64,000 nucleotides of DNA from positions 101,085,868 through 101,149,867 of the forward strand of contig NC_084797.1 of the NCBI RefSeq assembly GCF_963169125.1, given 5' to 3'. Position 1 is the first letter of the stretch. Each line of letters starts with the position of its first letter. The translations under genes and the position numbers were made by a program. A model generated the notes under the pieces. It saw only the letters and a program-made list of their open reading frames with translations, made no database searches and was not told the DNA's origin. This document shows, in pieces, positions 34,733 to 46,707 of the stretch. Source of the stretch: Humulus lupulus. Lineage: Eukaryota > Streptophyta > Magnoliopsida > Rosales > Cannabaceae.

Positions 34733-34740
34733 TATATATA
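34733..34740 (-). promoter_or_regulatory. TATA box of the Tat-B antisense gene
   Basis: TATATATA lies between the antisense gene and the 3' LTR. Downstream on the minus strand is a CT-rich, plant-like 5' UTR including AAACCCTAAAACC, running to the 5'-UTR intron donor at 34561. The promoter is internal to the element and separate from the LTR. Confidence 0.55.
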
Positions 34741-34974
34741 AGTTTGTCTGTGGCATTAAAAGGGATTAATCATCACTTTCCCCTTTTTCGAAGTATGGGG
34801 AAGTGGGATAGCCGTCGAATTATTACTGGGGAAGCGAAAAGTCATGATTAGACAAGAGTAGGTTGCTTTTTCTAAGAACACACAAAGGGTTCTGACACGT
34901 ATGGCAGGGTCACCAAAGGGTCGTTTCCTCAAAAGTTTATTTATTGCTCATAATAAATAAACTTGGGGGGCAAA

Positions 34975-35565
34975 TGTTATCCAAAATACTGGCATAGATG
35001 ACATGGCAAGTGATTCCTGGATACGTGGCTGACACTTGGAGGAACTCTGCTAGGATATCGACCAGAAGGCACATTATAAGCAGTAGGCGACCTAGTCTTA
35101 CCCGCGAGCAGTCTGGTCGATGGTTCCGCGTACTTCATGATGTTACTATAAAGATCTTTGTAAATCCCGAAATTGACTCCCATAATCTCCTGAGTATCCG
35201 ATTATTTAGGAGAGAATATATGTAACAAATTCATGTAATCCCCCTTGAGCCTATAAATAGAGAAAGATAGATCAAGGAAGGGACTTTTTGCTTTCGAATT
35301 ATTTGAGACTAGAGTAATTCTATCTGAGATATTATATTGTTCTTCAGAGGTTAGTGAAAGTCATTGAACCCTAGTTCTTTGATCACTCCTTTGACTCTCG
35401 CATCAATAACAATCTAAGTGGACGTAGGTTATTACCAGACTCTGGGGCCGAACCACTATAAAATATCGTGTTCTTATTATTTTCGTCATCACATTCTTTT
35501 CAATGCATTCATCCACGTCAAGCGTATTTTGACTCCGTGTCAGTTGACCAAAATCAGGGTCAACA
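34975..35565 (+). repeat. Tat-B 3' LTR
   Basis: 591 bp, the same length as the 5' LTR, with TATAAATA at 35252-35259. It is preceded by the polypurine tract AACTTGGGGGGCAAA and followed by the target duplication ATAAT. I count about 20 substitutions against the 5' LTR and no indel. Confidence 0.95.
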
Positions 35566-35570
35566 ATAAT

Positions 35571-38500
35571 ATATCACAATATAATTCGAGACCAACGCTT
35601 GACAATTTCCAACAATTCAGGCGTAACACGCCCTCCAACATAAATGCTAATTTGTAAGAGAGAACTGAGTCTCAACACTAAGATCTAGCCAATAAATATC
35701 CCCTTCAAGGGTAACCATCGTTTTATCTAGGGCATCGCTACTTATCAAAGAGTAAATCCCTCACAAGGGTAACCATCAAGTTACCTAAGGCATCACTACA
35801 TATCCAAGAGTGTAATCGAATTTACACGGTTTTATAGAGACTTCTTTGTTAATCAGTTGTGCTGGTGAGTAGTTGCCCCTAGGGTGTTCAGCCTCACTCA
35901 AACTTGGCAACCCCTAGTATCTCTAGGCACTCTCACTGAATGGCCAATATTCACGGCTGCTATCCTGGAATAACTTATCAGAGCACTTGCTCAGGTTCTA
36001 ATCGTTCACTGATTAAGTAAGCATGAGGGCCCCTAGGTCCCATTCATTTTGGCACCCCTATATTTAACCAGCAATCCTCACCTCTTGGCCACTCGTGACG
36101 GTAATGAACCGGACATAATAAAATCAAGCAGTGTGACAGGGATCAGTCGTCTAGGATATGGCGGATATCTACCGTTCATATTTTCTAAATCAACAACCAC
36201 TAGACTAACGTCTCTAAGCAACTTTCTATGACAATGTGTATATGTACATGTGTCCCTATACTAACATACAATACAATAGTCGTTTCATGTTGCAACCACA
36301 CAATATAAGTTGACTTACTTGGAGTCCTTAGCACTCAGCAGGTTTTCACCCTCCAACGTTCAGTCCAGTTACGCTAGCCAATACTGTAGTTATCCATACA
36401 GTATACATGGATTAATTATGGCACTCATAATTAATTATTATTATTTTGGGCAGTTTGGTGATTTTAATAAAAATCATTTGTAAGGATTAATGATCCTTAT
36501 TTGGTTTTAAACTCATTAAGGAAATTCATACAAAAATATTTGAGACTAAACCCTATGTCTCGGGGAGACCTATCCTATGGTCTCGATACCTAGGCTCGGG
36601 TATCACAATAGTATTTTCCCACAATCCGCTAAAATATCTTTTTCTTTAAAAGTTCCTCTATTAACTCATACTTTCAACAGTCGATAAAATATATAAAATA
36701 TTTTAGCCGGTATTATATCCCGAAAATACTAATTAAATTCCTTAATTTTTTTAAAAAAAATAAACTCTTAATTTTCTTTTTATTTTTCTTAAGGTTTTAA
36801 TCACTAAAAACTATTTTAAGAAAATTGCCTAATATGTCTTAATTAGGAAAACCGTTAAAAATTTCTCATCTTGACTAGTTAATCTTTCCGAAGTCAATTA
36901 ATCAAGTTTACTTACTATAAAAATAATTCACTCAATTATTTTCTCAGAATATAATGTTTTAAACCCTCTTTTGATTTATTAACTAAATAAATTCTTTTAT
37001 TTTTAAAAAGAATGAAAAAGTTCTTTAATAAAAATAATTCACACTAAACTCAAAGTGGTATTTTAGGTCAAAATATGTTTTCAAGACTTACCAAGTTTTT
37101 ATCTTGCAATAAGCAAACTTTCACTTTTTACCTTAAGTTCTGAAATCTCATTTTTACACTAAGTGTAAAAACCCTATTTTTCACATTTTTAACTACATAC
37201 TTTGTTAGTTCATAACCTGAAATTTTACTTACCCAATTGTTACCAAAATTTTCCAATTCCATTTTTGGTGCCATTTAGGTCTTTGTAAATCTTAGGTCAA
37301 AATAAGCATTTTTGATTGGTGAAATTATTTTCCATTAATGAGGTAAAATGACCTTATTTTCAAGTCCTTAGTTTTTCTAAACTTTGGAACTTAATAACTT
37401 TCAAACCGTTCAGTATTTTCTAACCAAATTTTACAGTGGAATACTAGGTTATGCCAATAAAATGTCGACAAAATTTTAGAAAAAAATGGGTTCATTTTCT
37501 CTATACAGTGGCTGTCCAAAATTTATCCCGAAATTAAGAATACGAAAAAACAGTTTTTTACCTAAACTTTGAAATAGCATAACTCACTCATTTTTAAACA
37601 TTTTTGAGTGTTTCAAAAGCTCAATTTTATGTACTCAATCTTAAAAATATCACAGTACAATTAAATTTTAAAAAATAAATATACAGTGGATGCTTGAACC
37701 CTTGGTATTCACAGCTCAAAACATGTATTTTGTTTTAGGGTTTCCAACAAAACCCTTGGGGGTTTTGGTCCCTATTTTCAAAAAAATCAACACACAAGCA
37801 TCATAAAAATTATAAAACAACTACCATAACCTTATTACATCACCAATAAGAAACTTTAAGCATTAACTATACAAAAAAATGCTTAAAACTAAAAACCATA
37901 CAATAACAACCATAAAAAGTAAACTTTTTACCTCTTTGTTGTTCTTGCTTAAGGTTTGGATCTTACTATTAGCTTTGGCTCCTTCAAAAAACCTTTCAAA
38001 ACCTTAACCAACTCCCCCAACAATATAGATAATTAGCTATTTGAAAATCTATGGTTAAAACTTTACAGAAATCTTGTTTATTGAAACTTTACCTTAGGGA
38101 AAAAAAAAACCATTCCTAGACCAAAGGTTAATGCTTCCAAGCCTCCTTAGTGTTCTTGAGGTTGAAGATGGAGAGATAACTTGAGAGAGTTTTCAAAAAA
38201 AGATGAGAGTGTTTTTTAGAGTATAGGGTGGGTTTTTTTTTTTTTTTTTTTTTTTGTGGGGGGGGGGGGGGGGGATTAGAAGAGTTTATAAAACTCTAAA
38301 AAATATCCTAAAAACACTCAAGTGCTTTACTATCCACTTGGTGCCTTTAACCCTTATAGTTAAAATGGGATTTAACTTAAAACCATTTGGTCCACCCAAA
38401 TAATTTCTCACATGGCCGGTCACCCCTTTAATTATATATGTGATCATATATATATATTTTTTTATATAAAGGTTAATAAATATTTCCCAAGAAGAAAAAT

Positions 38501-39005
38501 CCAATTTGACTTCCTATAACCTTTTTCACCCTTATTAAGTTTTAAACACAAAACTTAACACTAAATAATTAAATTAAATGTCTCTCACATTTAATTTAAT
38601 TAATCACACAATAAAATTTAACCTAGGGTCCATTCATGGAATAAAATTCCCCATTTCAGTAAAATTATGCATTTAACACAAAATGCCCTGAAATTTCCAT
38701 TTTTCCCTAGGTTTATTATTTTTGACCAAACTTTAATTTTTATGAATGTATTTTATGCCCAAAATATATTTGCCATAGCTTTTCATTTTATTTTCTGAGA
38801 TTTTTACCCGATCAGGGTTTTTGTGTCGGTCTAGGATCGAAGGTCTTATCTTGACTTTTAAATCACAAAATTCATAATATGGATAGCAATAACTCATGGA
38901 ATAATTTCCAAACAAATATAATATTATTTAAAATAATATTCTTAACTCGGAGACAAAAATCCTGACCTGAGTCGTTTAAAGGTACCCGAAATGCAGGACG
39001 TTACA
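35571..39005 (-). repeat. Right part of the 4-kb solo LTR, non-coding
   Basis: AT-rich and free of recognisable coding sequence. It includes a diverged direct repeat at about 35705-35820 (CAAGGGTAACCATC at 35706 and 35764) and the homopolymer block at 38233-38274. Several small open frames are scattered through it without domain or codon support. It ends GGACGTTACA. Confidence 0.65.
38233..38274. repeat. T23-GT-G17 homopolymer block
   Basis: A run of 23 T (38233-38255) is followed by GT and a run of 17 G (38258-38274). Such a junction is prone to polymerase slippage and the exact lengths in the assembly may be unreliable. Confidence 0.9.
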
Positions 39006-39010
39006 TGTGA

Positions 39011-39583
39011 TATACCATTAGCATATGAAAAGTGATTGATGAGTGGTTTGTAATGGGGTTTATATTTTGAAATTTGTGTCATTAATAGTAAAAAATTGAG
39101 AGAGAAAAAAATATTGAAAATGAACTACACTCCAATTGAAAATATACAAAGAAATAAGTTTAAGGGAGTGTAGTATCATTAGAAGAAAAAAAAGTTTATG
39201 AAAGAAAAAAATATATTATTATGTGTATTAATTTTCTCTCAAAATAGGAAATATTAGAAAATTCGAGATTTTTTTTTGGGTTTGTGAGTTGATAAAGGTT
39301 GAGTTGTTTGGTTTGTATGCTTATGGTATAGTTGAGCCTAAATGACATTTTCATCTACCTATACCTAAGTCATTCAATTATAAGATGTGAAAGTCCTATT
39401 GATTTTTGAGCATGTCTTATCTACATTAGTGGAGATTAGCAAGTATAGCAAGCTTATGGGATGATAACTGATTGATTGACTGAAATGTAAAAATATGGTG
39501 AGCATTAATGGATTCAATTTCATTTTATTTATTAGGAGAGCATTTATTTTTGTTTGGATTTAAGAGAATTGGAAGAATGTTTT
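39011..39583 (+). other. Middle piece of Athila, non-coding
   Basis: AT-rich Athila 3' sequence between the two insertions, with purine-rich stretches (39080-39220). It ends with GTTTT (39579-39583), the left target duplication of Tekay-B. No coding sequence is seen. Confidence 0.6.
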
Positions 39584-41504
39584 TGTAACGACCCACTAAT
39601 CTAGACTAATTGGACCATTATCGAAACTATACATAAAACTTACATTTTTACGAAAATACCATAATTTATTGAGTAACTTGCAAAATAAGAGTTATTTACA
39701 AATAAACAGAATAATAAGGAGGATTATGGGAACCCATTGTCTTTAAAAACAAAAGATGATTTAAAATAAAAGACATTACATAATAATGCGGAAAATACAT
39801 GTAAAACCATTAAAAACATAAGAAGTGAGACTACATCCTCGAATCGAATAACGCTCGGCCCCTTGACTCCATTCATCATCGATACACATCCTCCAAGCGC
39901 CACGAATCTTACCGCCTCTAAGCTTATTTTCCTGCACATAAACAGAAAGGAGTGAGCCTAATGCCCAACAAGGAAAACCTAACACATAGTCATATACATA
40001 ATTTCATAAGAAAACATAAAGACATATCATAACACATAATTCACTTATTATAATGGCCATTATTACTTGGGGTCCCATAGACTAAACAAGCTTATGCCCA
40101 TGAGATTAGTGGGGTCCTACCAGCTAAATAGGCTTATGCCCACAATCTTTTTGGGGTCTTGTTAATCAAATAGGGCATAAGCCCAAGCCTACAACATACA
40201 CATCAATAACATATTCATAACAAAACATAACACATTAATAACATAAAACATATAGATAACATAAGCACATAACATATTAATTCTAGCCTATTTTCCTTAC
40301 CAAAGTTACCGAGATTATGGACTGAGTTGGGACTGTTGGAACACTCCTAAAACCATAAGAAAGAGTAAGTCTAAAGAAAGGAGATGAAATGAAAGAGATG
40401 GAAAGACTAAACCATAAAAAAAACATGCTTACCGACTTATATGCTTAAGAGCTTGGATTCCCTAACCAAAATAAGAATAAGGTTAGGGGACTGAGTAGAA
40501 GGTTTTGAGAAAGGAAATAACATAAAAATACAGAAAGGAACTAGAGTTTTAGGTTTACCTCAAAGATTGCAAGATCAATCTAACCTCCACCGAAATACTA
40601 TAGAACTCACTTCCCAAAGTGTTTGATAAGCTTATGATGTTTAAGCTTATAGTTTTTCCCCAAACCCAGTTTTTACACTCTCACACTCACTTAACACTAG
40701 CAGCTTCTGAACTTAGAGCAAATGGTGAATAATGGCTGGGTACTAGGTCCTATTTATAGAGTTTGGGAATGAAAATATCTTGATTTTACTTGAATAAAAA
40801 TAATGGCTTTTTAGGTGAAAATCATTTGAATAATCGTTCAGCAGAGGCTGAAGACTCGTTCAAAAGATGCTGGACTGTTGAAGGAGTTTGAATGGCTGAA
40901 AGGAAATGAATTCAAAAACATTTGAACATATGCTGGAGGAGGCGATATATCGCCCCCTATAGGCGATATATCGCCTGGACCTTTGTTCCCGAGGCGACCG
41001 TGCATCGATTCGTGTTTTCCGTATCTACGTGCTGCGATATATCGCCCCCTATAGCTGCGATATATCGGCATACGCTGAATATTTAAACACGAATTTACAC
41101 ATTTTTAGCTAAGTTTGAATGGATTAAACAGCCTTGACTAAGCCCTCAACGTACTCAAGGCTGCCGACTGACCCTATAACATTCAAACTTTACCCTTATT
41201 TAATTTAATCCTTCAAAATACTTAATCCTTAATTACCATTCATAACATGTGCTTAAAATCCTATTGGTTGATGTCTAAACCTTATAATATAATAAATATA
41301 ATCCTTAATATCAGTCACATTAATCAAACCTTACGTTATACTTAATATTCTTAAACTATAGGTTAAACTTAGAAAATCTATAAGTACTACTATGAGTGTC
41401 CAAATAATTCCCGGTCTGAACCAAAAATCTAAAGTAACAAAGATAACACTAAACATACTATAATACTACTAACAATTAGCTAAGTAAAGTTCTTGGACTC
41501 TACA
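39584..41504 (-). repeat. Tekay-B 3' LTR
   Basis: Starts TGTAACGACCCAC and ends GGACTCTACA on the plus strand. The TATA box (minus-strand TATAAATA) is at 40751-40758. A cluster of palindromes lies upstream of it in U3 (40941-41067). The small frames at 39724-39985 and 40838-41071 recur identically in the other LTR and are not genes. Confidence 0.95.
40941..41067. repeat. CGATATATCG palindrome cluster, left LTR
   Basis: Perfect 14-bp palindromes GGCGATATATCGCC at 40941-40954 and 40962-40975, separated by CCCTATA. A 12-bp version GCGATATATCGC is at 41034-41045 and a 10-bp version CGATATATCG at 41058-41067. The same set occurs at 48694-48820 in the right LTR. It lies about 180-310 bp upstream of the TATA box in the element's transcription direction. 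Confidence 0.9.
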
Positions 41505-41523
41505 ATTCTCCCCTACTAAAAAG
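41505..41523 (-). promoter_or_regulatory. Tekay-B polypurine tract
   Basis: The minus strand reads TTTTTAGTAGGGGAGAAT directly before the LTR start. It would be the primer for plus-strand DNA synthesis. Confidence 0.85.
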
Positions 41524-41540
41524 AATTTCGTCCTCAAAAT

Positions 41541-44500
41541 TTACTTACCAAATAACTCCGGATACCGGCTCTGCATGTCCTCTTCCAACTCCCACGTTGC
41601 CTCGCGTTCAGAACTATTACTCCATAGGACTTTGACTATAGGAAAGCTCTTGGACCGTAACTGTTTCATCCCTCTATCTAGGATGCTAACCGGTCGTTCC
41701 TCGTAACTTAAGTCTTTCTGGAGCGCTATGGTATCGTACTTGAGGACGTGAGATGGGTCTGACACATATTTGCATAGCATCGAAATGTGGAAGACGTTGT
41801 GACTATCGGCTAGTGTTGGCGGTAGGGCTAGTCTATACGCAACTGGTCCCACTTTGTCCAATATCTCAAAAGGACCTATGAATCGGGGACTGAGCTTGCC
41901 TTTCTTCCCGAACCGCTTGACACCCTTCATAGGAGATATCTTCAGGAAGACTTGATCTCCAACTTGGAACTCCACATCGCGTCGCTTGGTATCCGCATAG
42001 CTTTTCTGACGGCTTTGAGCAGCAAGCATACGCTGTCTAATGAGCGTTACTGCTTCTTGAGCTTGCCTAACAGCTTCGGGCCCTAGAAGCTGCCTTTCTC
42101 CTACCTCGTCCCAGTGCAACGGTGATCGGCACCTTCTTCCATATAGCAACTCATAAGGTTCCATCTCGATCGTCGACTAGTAGCTGTTGTTGTACGAGAA
42201 CTCGATCAGCGGTAGGTACTTGTTCCACGATCCTCCGAAGTCAATTACACATGCGCGTAGCATATCCTCTAAAATCTGAATCGTACGCTCGGACTGCCCA
42301 TCTGTCTGAGGATGGAAAGCTGTACTAAGACTTAACTTAGTACCCATGGCTTGCTGTAAGCTTCTCCAAAATCTAGACGTAAACACTGATCCTCTATCTG
42401 ATACTATCGTCTTGGGGATTCCATGCAATCGTACGATCTCTTGGATGTAGATGTCTGCATATTGGTCTGCCGTATAAGAAGTCTTAACAGGCAGAAAATG
42501 AGCCGACTTGGTTAGTCTATCTATGACTATCCAAGTAGAATCATGCTGCTTATTCGTCTTTGGCAGACCCGTCACGAAGTCCATGGCTATATCGTCCCAC
42601 TTCCACTCCGGTATGCTAAGCGGTTGCAATAATCCTGCAGGCCACTGATGCTCCGCCTTCACTTGCTGGCATACCAGACACTTAGATACATACTCCACTA
42701 TGTCCTTCTTCATCCCTGGCCACCAATAGACTGCCTTGATGTCATGAGTCATCTTGGTAGATCCTGGATGAACCGAGTATGGGGTGCTGTGCGCTTATTC
42801 TAGGATCGTCTTCTTAATACTTTGATCGTCTGGCACGCATACCCGATCCTTATATCTCAATAAACCTTGACTGGATATTGAGAAATCTGTAGTCTTGCCT
42901 TCTCTGACTGCATCCATGTGTGTTGCTAGTGTGCTATCATGTCTCTGACCAATCCGTATGTCCTCTAGCAGATTCGATTGGATAGACAAGTTAGCCAGCT
43001 TGCCTACAACCATTTCTATTCCGACACTGATAAGCTCTTGCTGTAGCGGCTTTTCTATTCCAGATAAGGCTACTAAGTTCCCATAACTTTTTCGGCTAAG
43101 TGCATCGGCAAGTACGTTTGCCTTCCCCGGGTGGTATAGGATTTCGCAATCGTAATCCTTTACTAATTCCAACCACCTGCGCTGCCTCATGTTGAGCTCC
43201 TTCTGCGTAAAGAAGTATTTTAAACTTTTGTGGTCCGTGTAAATCTCGCACCGTTCTCCATAAAGATAGTGGCGCCAGATTTTTAACGCAAAGACCACCG
43301 CTGCCAACTCCATATCGTGAGTTGGATAGCGTTGTTCATACTCCTCTAACTGACGTGAGGCGTAGGCTATTACCTTGTCATTTTGCATCAGTACGCATCC
43401 CAATCCTAACTTTGATGCATCACAGTAGACAACGAACTTGTCGTTGGGTGTTGGGACACTAAGTACTGGTGTTGAGCAAAGCTTATCCTTAAGCAACTGG
43501 AAGCTTTCCTCGCACTTATCACTCCAGTTAAACTTTGGTTGCTTCCGGGTCAGGTTGGTGAGTGGAGTGGCTATCTTAGAAAAGCCCTCTACAAACTTTC
43601 TATAGTAACCTGCTAGCCCTAAGAAGCTTCTTACTTCCGACGCGTTCTTTGGTCTAGGCCAATCCTTCACGGCCTCTACCTTCGATGGATCCACTGCAAC
43701 TCCGTCTTTCGATATGATGTGCCCGAGGAACGCCACTTGTGAGAGCCAAAACTCGCATTTCTTGAACTTCGCATAGAGTTGGTGCTCCTTCAATCGCGTC
43801 AAAATCATCCTCAAGTGTTCCTCGTGCTCCACTTCATCCTTGGAGTAAATTAAAATGTCGTCGATGAACACAACGACGAATTTATCCAAGTAGTCTTTGA
43901 AGACCCTATTCATTAGGTCCATAAACGCGGCTGGCGCGTTAGTAAGACCAAAAGACATAACCAAGAACTCGTAATGTCCATAACGAGTCCTAAAGGCTAT
44001 CTTAGGGATATCTTCTCCCTTTACCTTGAGCTGATGATACCCGGACCGCAAATCGATCTTAGAGAATACAGTCGCGCCTTGGAGTTGATCAAACAAATCA
44101 TCAATCCGAGGTAGCGGGTATTTGTTCTTAATTGTGACTTTATTCAGCTCACGGTAGTCTATGCACATGCGCATACTTCCGTCCTTCTTCTTCACGAATA
44201 GTACCGGAGCTCCCCATGGTGAATGGCTTGGCCTAATGAAACCCAAGTCTAGGAGTTCTTGTAGCTGCGTCTTTAACTCCTTGAGTTCCGTAGGTGCCAT
44301 CCGGTATGGTGCCTTAGAGATAGGCTCGGTGCCCGGTACTAATTCTATCGTGAAGTCTATTTCTCTAGTTGGCGGCAATCCTGGCAAGTCATCGGGAAAT
44401 ACTTCTGGAAATTCTTGTATGACTCGAACATCTCCAACTTTGAGTGATGTCTCCTTCTCCACATTCGTGATGTTGACTAAGAATGCTTGGCATCCTTTCT

Positions 44501-46190
44501 CCATCATTCTCTGAGCTTTGAGAGATGACACTAACGGTGTGCGTAGTCCTGAAGCTTGTCCCATGAAGCACAGTTTCTGGCCGTCAGGAGTATCGAATGT
44601 CACCTTCTTGCGTCTGCAGTCGATCGTTGCGCCATGCCGTGCTAGCCAATCCATGCCTAGTATGACGTCGAAGTCTTTGATCACCAGCTCTATCAGGTCT
44701 CCTTCTAGTTCCTTGTCCTCAATCTTGATTGGTACGCCTCGTACAATTCGTGATGATAGAACTACTTTGCCAGAAGGCAACTCGGTTGCAAACCTAGTTC
44801 TAAATCTTTCACTAGGTTTGTCTAGTTTATCTATCATTCCTAACGAAATATACGAATGGGTGGCTCCCGAATCAAATAATACATGACATAATTTATTGAG
44901 GATGGAAACCTGACATGTGACCACCTTGTTGCTAGCATCCGCCTCTCCTTGGGTTAAAGCAAAAACTCGAGCAGGAACCATCTTTTCGTCCTTCTTTCCT
45001 TCCAGCTTTGGCTGAGGACAGTCTCTTTTACGATGCCCTTCTTGACCACAGTTGAAACACTCCTTGGTATTGGCACGGCATTCTCCGGGGTGCTTCTTCT
45101 GACATTTGGCACATGGCGGGTATTCCACGTAGCCCGACCTATTTCCCCCATTATTTGGTCGTGCCCTTTTATTGTTGTCAGCTTGCTTGTTGTCAGGATG
45201 CCTTCTCTTCTGTCCGTTACCGTTGTTGTTGGACTGATTGTTGCCGCTATTGCTAGGCTGATTGTTGTTCCGACTGGCCTGAGGTTGGCTCTGCTGTCTG
45301 GGTTCAGGCTTGCTGGCTTCTTCTTTGCTCACGTTGGCCTGCAACCTTTCTACTTCAATTTCCGTCTCAAGAACGTCGGCATATGAAGTGTTTCCCGGGT
45401 TTGCTAGCTTCACCCCCATCTCAATCTTTGGTCGGAGTCCTCTCACGAATTTGTTCACCCTCAGATAATCGGTCGGAACTAACTCTGCTGCGAACTTGGC
45501 TAAGCGATCAAACTGACGAGCATATTCCGCCACTGTTAAATTCCCTTGCTTCAGATTGGTGAATTCCTCAACTCTCGTAGCAAGTACCGCTGAATTGTAG
45601 TACTTCTTGTGGAAGAGCTCCACAAATCGTGTCCACGTCATGGTGGCAGCATCGTGGGATTGCTGGACCAAATCCCACCATATCCTGGCATCTTTCTTGA
45701 GTAAAGATGAGACGCAGGATATGCGGTCAGCATTATTGAGGTTCATGTGGGCTAGGATCGGCTCCACGTTCCTTAGCCATTCTTCTGCTTCAAAGGGGTC
45801 CGTAGTCCCTTCGAAGTTCGGAGCGTACTGCTTGCGGAACCTCTCGTACACTGGCTCCATGTGCTGCACAGGGTATGGAGCGTCATTCATCATAGGCCAT
45901 CCCCCATACGGACCAACTTGTTGGGGTGCTGAGGCCATTTGCCGTGGCTGCGGCTGCGGCTGTGGCGGAGGCTGAGGCTGAGATTGAGCCTATTGGCGTT
46001 GTTGCTGCAGAAGTTCCTCAACTTGATGTCGCAGTCTGGCAATCTCTGCAGTGTTGTCGGCTGGCTGTGCCGGCGCGTTGCAGCGAGCAGTAGCACGCAC
46101 TCCCCTTCGGCGAACGGTAGGGACCGCATTGGTCGCTGGAACATCGTTGGAAGCGTTCCCGTTGGTGCAAGCAGATCTTCGGAGAGACAT
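41541..46190 (-). pseudogene. Tekay-B gag-pol, one frame with three stops
   Basis: ATG at 46190 (MSLRRSACTNGN). Order: Gln/Arg-rich N-terminus; TAG at 45990-45992; capsid ([20 protein letters not shown]); basic linker; knuckle [15 protein letters not shown] at about codon 377, all four ligands kept; protease [32 protein letters not shown] and active site [10 protein letters not shown]; RNase [32 protein letters not shown] at 42795-42797 sits just before the integrase finger ([13 protein letters not shown]). The core has ITMDF-like [21 protein letters not shown] and GQSERTIQ, a full DDE set. TAG at 42177-42179 follows FSYNNSY. The chromodomain-like end is VKVLWSNSSEREATWELEED. All pieces share one frame, so three point changes alone explain its inactivity. 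Confidence 0.92.
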
Positions 46191-46707
46191 CGTAGTAGAG
46201 TTCTAATAGTTAAAAGAAACATGTTAGAACTTTTTCCTAATAGGCTCTAAGGCAAAAACTTATTCTAAAATAAACATATCTCGGACCTATTTAATATGAC
46301 TTCTTATGAAAGATTATATAGGTCTTTATTTATTATTAGAGTGGGTTTCTAAACTTAGAAAAACAAGTCATCTTTATTTTCTAAGTGTGTTTCTAATCAT
46401 CCTATATGACTTAATTCTCAGGCTCGAAACTTATCTTTGTTCCAAAGTTAACCATATTGAGGGAGGGCTGGGATCAGTAAAATCGTTCCCACTACTAAGG
46501 CCCCCTAACTCTCAATAAGGAAACCAGGTTCATTGATTTGTATCCACCCTCACCGAACTTAGTCATTATTCATTTTATTTAGTATTTATTATGATTGCGA
46601 AAATAGAGTCAAACTCACACATGATATTCAAATAGCATGTTATTCATTTGGAAAACAATTTCACTTATTACAATCAAAAGTAAATAAAACAAATAAAAAC
46701 TAATAAT
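46191..46707 (-). other. Tekay-B leader between leader ORF and gag
   Basis: AT-rich, non-coding. On the minus strand CTTTTAACTATTAG ends at 46203, 13 nt before the gag ATG, and looks like a 3' splice site. If it were used with the donor at 47256, the leader ORF would be removed from a gag message. That is inference only. Confidence 0.4.

Larger units (their letters stand above)
23948..35565 (+). mobile_element. Tat-B: complete Tat-lineage gypsy element
   Basis: This 11,618-bp element has two 591-bp LTRs (about 20 differences by eye, 3.4%), the perfect duplication ATAAT (23943-23947 and 35566-35570), gag, protease, RT, two RNase H domains and integrase on the plus strand, and an antisense spliced gene between pol and the 3' LTR. 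The polypurine tract AACTTGGGGGGCAAA ends at 34974. All coding parts carry stops. It lies in the solo LTR, which lies in Athila, so it is younger than both. Confidence 0.9.
23372..39005 (-). mobile_element. Solo chromovirus-type LTR of about 4 kb, split by Tat-B
   Basis: The outer ends are TGTAACGACCCG (23372) and GGACGTTACA (39005), with the perfect duplication TGTGA on both sides. Its own sequence is 23372-23947 plus 35566-39005. No gag-pol, primer site or polypurine tract is seen, so one long LTR is the simplest reading. The block near 23615-23660 (TGCCTTTGTTCTTACCTACA) resembles the CCTTTACCTGCAC block of the other chromovirus LTRs in minus orientation. Confidence 0.7.

Noticed and set aside
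39724..39985. Small frames repeated identically at 47476-47737
   Set aside because: They are duplicated because they lie in the two LTRs of Tekay-B, not because they are genes.
44161..45386. Several plus-strand frames of 117-122 codons opposite Tekay-B gag-pol
   Set aside because: They are shadows of the long conserved minus-strand frame; they show no domain and no splice-supported extension, unlike the Tat antisense gene.
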